From assembly GCA_028278205.1 (NCBI GenBank), contig JANQES010000054.1:95905-159904 (forward strand): a DNA stretch of 64,000 nucleotides. The letters run 5' to 3'. The DNA comes from Rhodothermales bacterium (GTDB lineage: Bacteria > Bacteroidota > Rhodothermia > Rhodothermales > Bin80). Each line of letters opens with the position of its first letter. The stretch's first letter is position 1. The notes below the pieces were generated by a model that had not been told where the DNA came from, made no database searches, and saw nothing but the letters and a program-made list of their open reading frames with translations. Shown in pieces: positions 33,350 to 42,396 of the stretch. The position numbers were made by a program, and so were the translations under genes.

Positions 33350-34348
33350 ATGTCCGAACCTGTATCAAGTGAGCCGGCTTACGCCGTGTTGCCGGATCCC
33401 TGGGAACGCGCCGGAGCCATCCCGCTCAACGGGGTGCTCGAACGCAATAAGTTTCACCCGGTGCTCGTCGCTTTCATCGCCCTGGCCGTCGGGATGGTTG
33501 GGTACATGATCGTCGGCAACATTGCCACCTTCGCGCTGTTGTTGATGGAAGGCGTCAGTCTCCAGGAAATGGCAGCGGATCTGCCCGGTATCATGGAAGA
33601 GCAGGCCGGGCCTCTGCTGGCGGCCAACGCCATCGGGTTGTTTCTGGGGATGGGCCTGGTGGCGGTGCTCCTGGTGCGACTGCATTCGAGCCGTCTGTGG
33701 GCGTTCCTCCGCCTGCGCGCGCCCGACGCCACGGCGCTGGTGCTGTCGCTGTTGGGGCTCATCGCGTTTATTCCGGTGGTGCAATGGGCCGGTTCAGTCA
33801 ATGAGATGATACCGTTGCCGGAGTGGTTGGAGGAGATCGAGCAAGTTCAGATGGAACTGCTCGAAAGCGTCTTGCAGGGCGAGGTCAACGTGTTTTTCAG
33901 CCTGATTATGGTAGCCGTCACCCCGGCGCTGTGCGAAGAAATCTTTTTCCGAGGCTACATCCAGCGAAACTTCGAGCGCGGCATGGGCGCGGCGGCGGGC
34001 ATCATCGCATCGGGCTTTTTCTTCGGCGCCTTCCACCTGCGCCTGACCCAACTGTTGCCGCTGTCGTTGCTGGGTGTTTATCTGGCCTATCTGACCTGGC
34101 GCACGGGCAGCCTCTGGATTCCCATCATCATTCATTTCGCCAACAACGCCATCGCGGTCGCCACGGCTGAATTTGTGAAGAATCGTCCGGATATGAACAT
34201 TACGGACCTCGAACAAATCGACGTTCCCTGGTATATTGTACTGACCGGCCTTGTTGTTTTTATGGGGATCATCTACGTCCTGCACGAACGCGCGGAAAAG
34301 CAACTGGCCGAGCAATCCGCTGTTTCTGTTGATGCCCCCCTTACTTGA
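33350..34348 (+). CDS. CPBP family intramembrane glutamic endopeptidase
   Basis: 332 residues, about eight membrane helices. The CPBP/Abi (Rce1-like) motifs are complete: EEIFFRGYIQR (EExxxR), FFFGAFHL (FxxxH) and a C-terminal IIIHFANNAIAV (HxxxN/D). Such proteases cleave prenylated proteins or take part in bacteriocin immunity and membrane quality control; the substrate here is unknown. The ATG is set against a repeat arm, without a Shine-Dalgarno. The following DUF2007 gene starts 7 bp after its stop, suggesting an operon. Confidence 0.92.
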   Translation: MSEPVSSEPAYAVLPDPWERAGAIPLNGVLERNKFHPVLVAFIALAVGMVGYMIVGNIATFALLLMEGVSLQEMAADLPGIMEEQAGPLLAANAIGLFLGMGLVAVLLVRLHSSRLWAFLRLRAPDATALVLSLLGLIAFIPVVQWAGSVNEMIPLPEWLEEIEQVQMELLESVLQGEVNVFFSLIMVAVTPALCEEIFFRGYIQRNFERGMGAAAGIIASGFFFGAFHLRLTQLLPLSLLGVYLAYLTWRTGSLWIPIIIHFANNAIAVATAEFVKNRPDMNITDLEQIDVPWYIVLTGLVVFMGIIYVLHERAEKQLAEQSAVSVDAPLT

Positions 34349-34355
34349 GGGTACC

Positions 34356-35048
34356 ATGGATGACCGTCAGTACGAAGGCTGGATCGTGGTTTTTAAGTCC
34401 GGCACCGATTACGAAGCCGACCTCGTGCGCGACCGGCTCGACGATGCCGGCATCCCTGCTGTCGTCCTGAGCCAACGCGACCATGCCTTTAACGTGAGTT
34501 TCGGCGATATGGCGCAAGTTCGCGTGTTGACGCCGCCGGAGCACGTCGAGGCAGCGAGCCAATTGCTGCCCAAACCCGCTCTATGGTTGGATCATCGATT
34601 CGATCTGGTCATTAACGCGTGCGTGATAGGGGGCGTTGTCTTGCAGATCCTCGGCGGTTTGCTGCTGAGCATGCGCGCGCTCGTGCTCGGCACCGTCATG
34701 CTGATCATTGGGTTGGGTTTGGTCGCAAGAAAAAAGGACCACCCCTGGGCGTGGGGCCTCATGGGGTTGCTTTCAGGTATCGGGATCGGCGTGCCCATCA
34801 TAGCGGATGCCATCCTTTTTGCAATCCTCCTGGGGATCCCGGCCTCGGTTATCGGCTTGCTCGTGGTGGCGGCCCTGAGAGATCGTAGCCCCATGGGAAA
34901 CCCGGACGAAGAATTAGAGCAGGCCGCCATGACGGCCGCGCCGTCGCCCCTCGCGCGCGACACCGAACGGGCAGCCATGCTCGACTCCGGCAACGAGCAG
35001 ATCACCCTGTCGGTGCCCGGGCCGGAGGATGAAGACGAGGGTCTCTGA
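34356..35048 (+). CDS. DUF2007 (signal-transducing) domain membrane protein
   Basis: 230 residues. Residues 1-70 are a DUF2007 domain (GWIVVFKSGTDYEADLVRDRLDDAGIPAVVLSQRD, then VRVLTPPEHVEAASQLL), a small alpha/beta module found on PII-like and membrane proteins. Residues 85-185 hold three to four membrane helices, and the tail is acidic. The ATG at 34356 has a TTGAGGG upstream; the in-frame ATG at 34251 would overlap the CPBP gene by about 98 bp. Likely co-transcribed with the CPBP gene. Confidence 0.82.
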   Translation: MDDRQYEGWIVVFKSGTDYEADLVRDRLDDAGIPAVVLSQRDHAFNVSFGDMAQVRVLTPPEHVEAASQLLPKPALWLDHRFDLVINACVIGGVVLQILGGLLLSMRALVLGTVMLIIGLGLVARKKDHPWAWGLMGLLSGIGIGVPIIADAILFAILLGIPASVIGLLVVAALRDRSPMGNPDEELEQAAMTAAPSPLARDTERAAMLDSGNEQITLSVPGPEDEDEGL

Positions 35049-35208
35049 GCGGGTCATGGATGAACACGATCACGAAGATTGGGTTGTCGTTGCCAGGATG
35101 CAACCGATTTTTTCTTTATGATTGCAGGGGAAGCCGGCAAAGATCGCCTCTTCGTCGATGCGCTGATGACATCGTGGCAAGCCCTCTCAAAACGACCCCG
35201 ACGATAAC

Positions 35209-36030
35209 GTGTCCAACGCTCTGCTACGTATTCTCACCGCTGTCATCGGCGCTCCGCTTCTGCTGGGGTTGGCTTATCTGGGGGGATGGTATTTCGGCGT
35301 GCTCGTCCTGTTGCTCGGCTTGCTGGCGCAGTATGAAGTATACGGGATGATGGAGCAGGGGGGCGCGCACCCGTGGAAAGCAGCCGGGTTGGCACTCGGC
35401 GCGGTGCTGGCCCTGCGCGCACTCGTGCCTTTTGCCTTGCCGCTGGCCGTGGTCGTCGTGTTAGCCCTGCTCGTCTGGAGCACGTTTGCTAAAAGCGAAA
35501 ATCCCCTCATCGATCTCAGCGGCACCGTCCTCGGCGCCCTCTACCCGACGGCCCTGCTTGCGTTTTTGACCGATTTACGCCTCGCCCGCGGCCCGGACGT
35601 GGGCGATCTCGAAGCTTTTTATCTCACCCTTTCGGTGCTGTTGCTCATCTGGGCTACCGACATTCTGGCCTATTATTCCGGAAAGGGCCTCGGCAAGCAC
35701 AAGCTGGCCCCGACCATCTCGCCCAAGAAGACGTGGGAAGGCTCGATAGGCGGGGCCATCGGCGCGGTGCTGGCCGCCGTGGCGTTGAAGCTGACGTTGA
35801 TCGGGTTTTTGGACTGGGCGCACCTCGTGGCACTGGCGCTCATCTGCGGCGTCGTCAGCCAGGTGGGCGATCTGGCCGAGAGCCGGTTTAAGCGGTCGGT
35901 GGGTGTCAAGGATTCCGGCACCATCCTCCCCGGCCACGGCGGCATCCTCGACCGCTTCGACGCGGCCATTCTGGCAGTGCCGCTGGCCTATCTCTACCTC
36001 GCCTACGTCGCCCGTGTTTTTTCGATTTGA
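35209..36030 (+). CDS. cdsA: Phosphatidate cytidylyltransferase CdsA
   Basis: 273 residues, about eight membrane helices. Makes CDP-diacylglycerol from phosphatidate and CTP for phospholipid synthesis. The family signature is intact: SPKKTWEGSIGGAIGAV, then GDLAESRFKRSVGVKDSGTILPGHGGILDRFDA. Start is a GTG at 35209. Upstream 35049-35208 has no clear gene. No other phospholipid gene is adjacent. Confidence 0.96.
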   Translation: MSNALLRILTAVIGAPLLLGLAYLGGWYFGVLVLLLGLLAQYEVYGMMEQGGAHPWKAAGLALGAVLALRALVPFALPLAVVVVLALLVWSTFAKSENPLIDLSGTVLGALYPTALLAFLTDLRLARGPDVGDLEAFYLTLSVLLLIWATDILAYYSGKGLGKHKLAPTISPKKTWEGSIGGAIGAVLAAVALKLTLIGFLDWAHLVALALICGVVSQVGDLAESRFKRSVGVKDSGTILPGHGGILDRFDAAILAVPLAYLYLAYVARVFSI

Positions 36031-36310
36031 GTTGATCATCTTCAACTCGATCCAATCAGGCCGCTTTTTTCTTTTTCTCTTTTCTTTTTCCCTTTCCCCC
36101 TCTCTCCCTTTCCCCAAATCCCCACTCGCCACATCTTCCCTACAAACATCCCATTAGAAACTTCCTTGCTATTAATCCCTCTAGAACGTACGGACACCCC
36201 TTTTTCGATCTTCGCCAGAAGATCGAATGAAGGAACGATGTCACAGGGGTGCTGTATAATTCATTTACCTTGATCAACTCCTAGATCGAACGCGTAACGC
36301 GTCAGGTAGC
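36031..36310. other. Spacer with pyrimidine run and a small hairpin
   Basis: A CT-only run at about 36060-36118 (units such as CTTTTTC, CTTTCCCC) is the complement in composition of the purine run at 55327-55360. A hairpin with arms 36204-36213 (TTCGATCTTC) and 36218-36227 follows. An ACGCGT repeat lies just before the next gene. No coding sequence seen. Confidence 0.5.
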
Positions 36311-36514
36311 ATGGGTCTCTTCATACCAGATCGGAAAGTCAAGCCGCGTCGTTTCAGCTACGAGCCGCGCCATTATGATCCGAAGAAAGAAGAAAGCCTC
36401 AAGCGGCGTATGCGGATCCGGAGCCGCGCCCGGCGTAAGCGCAGCCCGGTAGGCTTGCTCTACTTCGCCGCGCTCCTCCTCTTCGCCATCTACATCTACA
36501 ACGCGTTGGGGTGA
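36311..36514 (+). CDS. Small C-terminally anchored membrane protein, 67 aa
   Basis: The product has a very basic N-terminal half (RKVKPRRFSYEPRHYDP, KRRMRIRSRARRKR) and one C-terminal hydrophobic helix (VGLLYFAALLLFAIYIYNAL). Codon use is GC-rich and the ATG has AGGTAGC in front. The basic face would lie on the cytoplasmic side and could touch nucleic acid or membrane phosphate; that is inference. It sits upstream of mutL. Confidence 0.72.
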   Translation: MGLFIPDRKVKPRRFSYEPRHYDPKKEESLKRRMRIRSRARRKRSPVGLLYFAALLLFAIYIYNALG

Positions 36515-36523
36515 GCGTGGGCG

Positions 36524-36627
36524 TAAAACGTGAAACGTGAGACGAGCGAAGCGACTCACGAAGTAAACGTGAGGGTGCTCTGCTGAGACCTTTCTAGGGG
36601 CACCCTCACGTTTTAGGTTTCACGTAA
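36524..36627. repeat. AAACGTG-heptamer nested inverted repeat
   Basis: Left units AAACGTG, AAACGTG, AGACGAG; right part CACGTTTTAGGTTTCACGTA. Nested inside is AAACGTGAGGGTG (36565-36577) with its complement CACCCTCACGTTT (36601-36613). The segment GACGAGCGAAGCGACT (36541) recurs in variant form at 26376 and 42319. Confidence 0.75.
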
Positions 36628-36685
36628 CCTCTTTCCGTGCTGCACCGTGTACCCATGACTCTATTTTCAGGAAACAACCAACCGC

Positions 36686-38605
36686 GTGTCCGAAGTAACC
36701 GTCGATCCTGATCGTCTTATTCGGGTGATGCCCGAAACCCTGGCCAACAAGATTGCTGCCGGGGAAGTGGTGCAGCGCCCGGCGTCAGCGGCCAAAGAAC
36801 TCATCGAAAACGCCATCGACGCCGGCGCCGACGAGCTCACTGTTGTCCTCAAAGCCGCCGGCAGCGAACTCGTACAGGTCATCGACAACGGGTGCGGGAT
36901 GAGCCCGGAAGATGCCGTAGACAGCTTTCGGCGCCACGCTACCAGCAAGATCCAGTCGATTGAAGATCTAGAGCGGATCCAGACGCTCGGCTTTCGGGGC
37001 GAGGCGCTCGCGTCGATTTCGGCGGTGGCGCAGGTGGAACTCAAGACCAAGCGGGTGCAGGACGACGCGGGTTTCGTGGTTCGCATCCACGGCGGTGTCA
37101 TCGAGGCTACCGAGCCGTGCGCCACGCCCAACGGCACCTCCATCGCTGTGCGCAATGTTTTCTACAACGTTCCGGCGCGGCGCAACTTCCTCAAGACGCC
37201 CGCCACCGAGTTCAAACACCTCGTCGAGACGTTTCAATTTCTGGCGCTGGCCAACCCGTCGATAGCCTTCACGCTCATCCACGACGACAACGAGGTCTAC
37301 CGGCTCAGCAAAGCCCGTTCGGACAACCCCTACGAGGCGCTCCGCCAGCGCATCGGCGAGTTGTTGGGGAAGGAACACGCCGAAAACGTCGTGCCGGTCG
37401 AAGAGACGACGAGTTATCTTTCGGCCACGGGGTTCGTCAGTCGGCCTGAGTTTAACCGTCGCAGCCGGGGCGAGCAGTTTATTTTCGTCAACGGTCGCTT
37501 TATCAAAAATCGCTCGCTCGACCACGCCATCCTGCACGCCTACGAAGGCGTGCTTCCGGACGGATCGTACCCGTTTTATGCGCTTTTCCTGCGGCTCGAC
37601 CCGCGCCACGTAGACGTCAACGTCCATCCGACGAAAGCCGAGATCAAGTTCGACGACGAGCGCGGCGTCTACGGCTTCGTCAAGGCGGTCGTGCGCAAAG
37701 CCCTCGGCAGCGCCGATCTGATTCCCCAACTCAACGAGGCGCCGGCAGAGCGCCCGCAACCTGCCCCGCCGTCGTTCGATGCGTCGGTGGAGCGCGCGCC
37801 CTCGTTCACGCCGATGCGCCCGCTGGGCGGGGGCTCTTCGGGCGATGCCGCGTCGGCACGGCCTGCCGCTACGCCGTCGTTCGGCGTTCCGGACGACGGT
37901 GCGCCGCGCCCGGCCTGGCAGCCGCCCGGCGAGCTTTCTGACCAGCTTTATGCGCCCTCGGATGCGGCGAAGGAGGCCGAGCAGACCATCGCTTCGGGCA
38001 CGACGGAGGCACAGGCGGAGAAGCTCGAACGCGCCGAGGGCGAGCCGCTGCTGTGGCAGTTGCACAACCGCTACGTCCTCACCCAACTGCGGTCGGGCCT
38101 GATGATCCTCGACCAGCACGCCGCCCACGAGCGCATCCTCTATGAACGCGCCTTGCAAAGCATGCAGAGCGGCTTCGGCATGTCGCAGCAACTGCTCTTT
38201 CCCCACACCATCGACTTCAACCCCGCCGACTTCGAACTGCTCAAAGAACTGCTGCCCGACCTGCGCTCGCTCGGCTTCGACGTGGAGGTCTTCAGCGGGC
38301 GCTCGGTGGTGGTGCGCGGTGTGCCGGCAGACATCCGCCCCGGCGACGAACGCCGTATCCTCGACGACATCCTCCAGCAATACAAAAACTACCAGGGCGA
38401 ACTCCAGATCAAAGGCCGCGACAACCTTGCCAAGAGCATCGCTCATCGCAGTGCCATCAAGTCAGATACCAGGCTCTCGGCCAAGGAGATGCGCACGCTC
38501 ATCGATCAACTCTTCACCTGCGAGATGCCCTACGCCTCACCCCACGGACGCCCGACGATCATCAAGATTTCTATCGAGGAGTTGGATAAACGGTTTGGGC
38601 GGTAG
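36686..38605 (+). CDS. mutL: DNA mismatch repair protein MutL
   Basis: 639 residues. The GHKL ATPase domain has NKIAAGEVVQRPASAAKELIENAIDAG, DNGCGM, and the loop TLGFRGEALASI; VNVHPTKAEIKF ends the N-terminal half. A Pro/Ala-rich linker (about 350-440) leads to the C-terminal dimerisation domain with QLHNRYVLTQ and DQHAAHERILYE. The DQHAAHERILYE motif is related to the endonuclease site DQHA(X)2E(X)4E. Start is a GTG at 36686. Works with MutS, whose gene is at 61689. Confidence 0.97.
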   Translation: MSEVTVDPDRLIRVMPETLANKIAAGEVVQRPASAAKELIENAIDAGADELTVVLKAAGSELVQVIDNGCGMSPEDAVDSFRRHATSKIQSIEDLERIQTLGFRGEALASISAVAQVELKTKRVQDDAGFVVRIHGGVIEATEPCATPNGTSIAVRNVFYNVPARRNFLKTPATEFKHLVETFQFLALANPSIAFTLIHDDNEVYRLSKARSDNPYEALRQRIGELLGKEHAENVVPVEETTSYLSATGFVSRPEFNRRSRGEQFIFVNGRFIKNRSLDHAILHAYEGVLPDGSYPFYALFLRLDPRHVDVNVHPTKAEIKFDDERGVYGFVKAVVRKALGSADLIPQLNEAPAERPQPAPPSFDASVERAPSFTPMRPLGGGSSGDAASARPAATPSFGVPDDGAPRPAWQPPGELSDQLYAPSDAAKEAEQTIASGTTEAQAEKLERAEGEPLLWQLHNRYVLTQLRSGLMILDQHAAHERILYERALQSMQSGFGMSQQLLFPHTIDFNPADFELLKELLPDLRSLGFDVEVFSGRSVVVRGVPADIRPGDERRILDDILQQYKNYQGELQIKGRDNLAKSIAHRSAIKSDTRLSAKEMRTLIDQLFTCEMPYASPHGRPTIIKISIEELDKRFGR

Positions 38606-38631
38606 GTGAGGGATAGCTAATTTGGGGCTGC

Positions 38632-40032
38632 TCAAGTAGACGATGTCTTTCTGGCGAAGAAGAAGGCAGCTCTGATCTGGCGGCGTCCGCCTTTGAGAGG
38701 AACTTTCTTGATTAGTTTTTTCTCATCCTCATCCCAAACCTTTTGGAAAACATCACCACCTTCGTCAATGAGTAACGCATCTTGAACAGGCGGTTCAATC
38801 GTGTTCTGATTGATTAATAATTGCGCGCTATCTTTGATCGTCCAGCCTGGCGGTTTTGAATAGTTTCCCGTCCATGCGTAGGAAATCAGATCGCCCTCTC
38901 CATCGAGGCCGATAATCGAATGAGGATAGATGTTTTCTCGCAAGAAAATCTCGACGAATTTATCATCTCCGGGCTGGAAGCGCCACTGCCCAGGTTGGGT
39001 TGGATACGTGCTCGACTTTTGGTAGGTACCTGCTTGTTCAAGAGGCCTCATAGATTCTATGATGTGCTGCTTTGACGCTCCACATAATGTGCGATCAAGA
39101 CTCACATAGGTATGAAGAGCACCTCGCCGAAGGTTCATGTTAGCAAGTAATTGGTCTTCGCCAAACCAAACATCGTCATGCTGTTCCTGGCTGAACAAGT
39201 ACCGTGGTCTACCGTCCCTTGGGTTGATATTGGGTAAGACAAAGATGTGTCTAATGTCATTAAACTGTTCAATGATCTCTTCAAACTTGACCAGTCTTCC
39301 GTTACGGATGATCCTTCGTCCAAAGACCAGGAACTCAATTTGATTTGCTACTGGCTGGTCATCGATCAGGACTACAGAGGGATTATTCTCTGCAAGCCCA
39401 AAAACGTGGAATTGACCTATCCTCACGTCTTCTATAGTGACCCTTTGGGAGCCTCGGAACGTGGCATCTTCTTTCCATTTGATAAGACAAGAGTATCTCC
39501 TTTTCCTCGTTCGTAGCAAAAATTCTTCATGCAAGTACAGAAGGCGCGGTTTGTTCTCTGTTGCTGGTGAACAAATGTAGGCGATGTTCCATTCGTTCAT
39601 AGTTAAGTCACCACATCCTTGCTGGCCGATGATGGTCCAGTCCTGTCCAACTCCAGGCTTGTGGACAGGAGTGTACGGTGTTGCAAGGAGCAGGCGTATC
39701 CACTTGCCGATCTCTTGATCCAATCGTGATAAGAAGGTTTCAGGATCTGTGGCGGAAAGTACACGCTTCAGTGAATTCGGCACATCAACGTCGTCTGGCC
39801 ATTCTTGTTGTGGTTGAATCAAAGTCGAAAATCCAAGCTTTACCATGATTAGGATTATGGCATCAAGGTCCAGAACTTCGATTTTAACATTGTTGTCTAG
39901 TACTTTAAATTTCTCAACATCAAGGGAAACATGATCCTTTAATCCAAGAATAGTATTAAGAGCATCGTCTTCTTTGAGCTTTAGAAATTTTTCGGAAGGA
40001 ACGAGTGCATCGCTCAGTGTTTGGAAATCCAC
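38632..40032 (-). CDS. Hypothetical protein, AT-rich accessory gene
   Basis: 466 residues from a GTG. GC is clearly lower than in both neighbours (mutL and the GNAT gene), pointing to acquisition by transfer. No signal peptide and no membrane helix. The C-terminal third has IIGLDGEGDLISYAWTGNYSKPPGW, faintly like the LDGGGS region of phosphodiester glycosidases; this is too weak for a call. It starts 10 bp after the stop of the 112-aa gene, and its frame is open upstream to codon 16 inside that gene, so a single ancestral gene with a frameshift is possible. Confidence 0.65.
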   Translation of the reverse strand: MDFQTLSDALVPSEKFLKLKEDDALNTILGLKDHVSLDVEKFKVLDNNVKIEVLDLDAIILIMVKLGFSTLIQPQQEWPDDVDVPNSLKRVLSATDPETFLSRLDQEIGKWIRLLLATPYTPVHKPGVGQDWTIIGQQGCGDLTMNEWNIAYICSPATENKPRLLYLHEEFLLRTRKRRYSCLIKWKEDATFRGSQRVTIEDVRIGQFHVFGLAENNPSVVLIDDQPVANQIEFLVFGRRIIRNGRLVKFEEIIEQFNDIRHIFVLPNINPRDGRPRYLFSQEQHDDVWFGEDQLLANMNLRRGALHTYVSLDRTLCGASKQHIIESMRPLEQAGTYQKSSTYPTQPGQWRFQPGDDKFVEIFLRENIYPHSIIGLDGEGDLISYAWTGNYSKPPGWTIKDSAQLLINQNTIEPPVQDALLIDEGGDVFQKVWDEDEKKLIKKVPLKGGRRQIRAAFFFARKTSST

Positions 40033-40042
40033 AATTGAGTCT

Positions 40043-40381
40043 TTAATGACACGCTTTAGGTCTAGCTGCTAGGTCAGGATATTGAGCTATGGCAGCCGCG
40101 AGTTTGATTGTGGTTTCAGCAAAATCTAGCTTTTTAGCGTTAAGATCCACATACCAGCTTCCCAATCTTTGTTCATCAGGATCTGTTGTTGTTTCCCACC
40201 ATCGATGCAGGCTAAGCATTTTGGGAGCTCCTTGTCCGTCTCTAGTAATCCCAGGACCGTGCTCGAATCCAATGGAATAGCTTAGAAAAGGGAGCTCGTC
40301 GGGGAGATGATAACGTACGATTGAGCGCACAACAGGCCCTTCTGGACCTTGTGGAGTAAGATTCTGGATATTCTGAGGCAT
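40043..40381 (-). CDS. Hypothetical protein, first gene of an AT-rich pair
   Basis: 112 residues, soluble; the N-terminal part SIVRYHLPDELPFLSYSIGFEHGPGITRDGQGAPKML looks like part of a folded domain. No family recognised. It lies directly upstream of the 466-aa gene on the same strand with 10 bp between them and with similar low GC. Possibly the 5' part of one frameshifted gene. Confidence 0.55.
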   Translation of the reverse strand: MPQNIQNLTPQGPEGPVVRSIVRYHLPDELPFLSYSIGFEHGPGITRDGQGAPKMLSLHRWWETTTDPDEQRLGSWYVDLNAKKLDFAETTIKLAAAIAQYPDLAARPKACH

Positions 40382-40507
40382 GATTGACTCTCCCAGGTAA
40401 TGGAATGCTCCTACAGGTGATTAAGAAAACCCAAATTACCCAGAATATATGCTATCGTTCCCTTGAGAGAAAGCACACAGTTGAATGTTGCGCTGCGACG
40501 AAAAGAA

Positions 40508-40540
40508 ACGTGCCCGGCACCTCCAAAGTGCCAGGCACGT
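40508..40540 (-). terminator. Hairpin terminator after the GNAT-cNMP gene
   Basis: Arms 40508-40520 (ACGTGCCCGGCAC) and 40528-40540 pair with one mismatch. On the minus strand a TTTCTTTT run follows, 25 bp beyond the stop codon of the GNAT gene. Confidence 0.7.
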
Positions 40541-40565
40541 CATGTTTTCAGCTTGACGAAAAAAC

Positions 40566-41675
40566 TCACGCCGCCAGGCTCAGCGCCGCCTTGGTCGTCA
40601 GCGTTCGCATCGCGGCCATTTTGCGGGCGAGGGCTTTGCTCAGGTTGAGCAGCAGCATCGCCGCCAGCGGAGTGGGTTTGTTGACGAGGCGTTGGAGGCG
40701 GCTTTCGTCCAGGCTCAGCATGCGGGCGCCTTCGTCGCCGGCGTAAACGTCGGCGATGCGGCGGGAGTTGAGCAGGAAGGCCGATTCGCCCACGACGTCG
40801 CCCGGATGGGCTGCGGTGCAAAACCCCTGGTCGTTGCACACTTCGAGCGAGCCCGAGAGCACCACGAAGACCGTGCGCGCCGTCTGCCCCTGCCGGATGA
40901 CCCGGTCACCGGGCTTGACATCGAAGACGTAGCCGCGCGAGGTGATTTTTTTGGCGTCACTGGTTTCGAATCCCTCGAAGAATGGCACGTCGTACACGTT
41001 GTTTTCGCTGGTTTCGGCAGCCTCGATGCCCCGGACGTTGGTCCGGCCCATGAGTTCGTTGATTTTGCGGCCTTTGTCGGGGTATTCCGGGCCGGCTTCG
41101 ATGATCGGGTAGACCGGCGAGCGGATGCTTTTGAGATAGCCGGCATCGCCGAAGACGAAGGCGTGGGGCACCATGATGCCGAACTCAGGATCGTTGTAGA
41201 CCTCGCACTCATAGCCCTGGAAGCCGATGCGCTGGTAGTAGCGAATCAGGTGCGGCTGGCAGTCGCAGAAGGCCACTTCGATACCCTCACGAATACCGAT
41301 GCGGGCGCATTCTTCAATCATATAATAGGAAACGGGCGAGCCCCGGAATTTTTCTTTGACCATAAACCGCGTGATGGCCATCATCTGAGCGTCGGTAGCG
41401 GCGGGGCGGAAGCGTTCGAAATTGTAGGTTTCCTCAAATTCTTGGCTGAACGGCGCATCTTTGCCCAGGTTGAGCCGCAGTGTCCCGGCGAATTCGCCAT
41501 CGACGAGGGCGTACATCAGACGCGCATCGGCATCGTTAGGATCGATGAGCATCTTGCGTTCGTGGTCGGCGACGGCGCCGAAGATATGCATTTCTTCGAC
41601 GTAAATTTCGTAGCGCAGGCGATAGATAGCTTCGCGGTCGGCTTCGGTGGCGGCCATTTTGATTTCAATATTCAT
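40566..41675 (-). CDS. GNAT/autoinducer-synthase-like acyltransferase fused to a cyclic-nucleotide-binding domain
   Basis: 369 residues. Residues 1-200 have the LuxI/FeeM-like GNAT layout: REAIYRLRYEIYVEEM, DARLMYALVDGEFAGTLRLNLG, and AITRFMVKEKFRGSPVSYYMIEECARIGI, then LIRYYQRIGFQGYE. Residues about 225-345 form a cNMP-binding beta-roll: YVFDVKPGDRVIRQGQTARTVFVVLSGSLEVC and PGDVVGESAFLLNSRRIADV (phosphate-binding-cassette-like, with Arg). Acyl or acetyl transfer controlled by a cyclic nucleotide is inferred. Mycobacterial PatA has the opposite order (cNMP domain first). No kinase or cyclase lies nearby. Confidence 0.85.
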   Translation of the reverse strand: MNIEIKMAATEADREAIYRLRYEIYVEEMHIFGAVADHERKMLIDPNDADARLMYALVDGEFAGTLRLNLGKDAPFSQEFEETYNFERFRPAATDAQMMAITRFMVKEKFRGSPVSYYMIEECARIGIREGIEVAFCDCQPHLIRYYQRIGFQGYECEVYNDPEFGIMVPHAFVFGDAGYLKSIRSPVYPIIEAGPEYPDKGRKINELMGRTNVRGIEAAETSENNVYDVPFFEGFETSDAKKITSRGYVFDVKPGDRVIRQGQTARTVFVVLSGSLEVCNDQGFCTAAHPGDVVGESAFLLNSRRIADVYAGDEGARMLSLDESRLQRLVNKPTPLAAMLLLNLSKALARKMAAMRTLTTKAALSLAA

Positions 41676-41921
41676 GGGAGATCCTCTCCTGAGTTTTCGG
41701 GCTTTTGGTCGAGTGGAAGCAGCAGGAGAAGGGGGCTACGGCGGGTTCGAGATCATCTTTCACGACCCCCTTCACTATACTTCTCGCAAAAGCGGGCTCG
41801 ATCCCCTCACGCAATCTTCAAAAAAATTGAGCCGGAGAGTAGGGGAGTTGGAGATAAATCTTGATCTGCGGTGGAGTAGCCGGTACGGTTGAGCCTTACG
41901 GGAAGGCACTGCAGAAGCCCG

Positions 41922-42176
41922 TCAAGACTTACCCGTCATCTGTTCCATCTCTTTAATCAGGCGTTCGATGTCAGATTCTTCTTTGGATTTGAGCTTGCCT
42001 TTTGGGGTTTTGGACGTTTTGGTTTGCTTGAACACTTTGCGCAGGCCGAAATACGCCACGGCGATGAGCGCCGCCACGATCAAACCCCAGAACAGAAATC
42101 CGGCGACGGACGAAAGGACCCACAACACCACAATGACCATGGCAATGCCGATGATGAGCTTAATCCAGTCTTTCAT
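41922..42176 (-). CDS. Small membrane protein, 84 aa
   Basis: Two N-terminal hydrophobic helices (LIIGIAMVIVVLWVLSSVAG and FLFWGLIVAALIAVAYFGL) are followed by a Lys/Glu-rich soluble tail (KQTKTSKTPKGKLKSKEESDIERLIKEMEQMTG). No family recognised beyond small two-helix membrane proteins. The spacer 41676-41921 between it and the GNAT gene shows nothing clear. Confidence 0.65.
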   Translation of the reverse strand: MKDWIKLIIGIAMVIVVLWVLSSVAGFLFWGLIVAALIAVAYFGLRKVFKQTKTSKTPKGKLKSKEESDIERLIKEMEQMTGKS

Positions 42177-42292
42177 GAGACAGCCCTCCGAACCCTTTGT
42201 GTCGGTTGATTTCTTCTAACATACGCAACAACCGGCACTTCGATGCATTGCGTTGTGTAGATTGAGTCGCAGTACACGGGATTTTTTTAATG

Positions 42293-42390
42293 GAACGCGG
42301 ATGACGCGGATCTGGCGACACGAGCGAAGCGACTGACCGCAGGTAATTGTCGCGGATCTGGTTGACGGTAAATCCGCGTAGATCCGCAAC
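42293..42390. repeat. CGCGGAT inverted repeat with shared GCGAAGCGACTGACC core
   Basis: Left arm GGAACGCGGATGACGCGGAT (42293-42312) and right arm AATCCGCGTAGATCCGC (42371-42387) pair imperfectly. The interior segment GACACGAGCGAAGCGACTGA (42317) recurs inside the coding repeat at about 26375. The element ends 7 bp before the tilS start. Confidence 0.7.
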
Positions 42391-42396
42391 AGATTT

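Noticed and set aside
36031..36310. sRNA gene before the small membrane protein
   Set aside because: Only a pyrimidine run and a 10-bp hairpin; no promoter or terminator pair was convincing.
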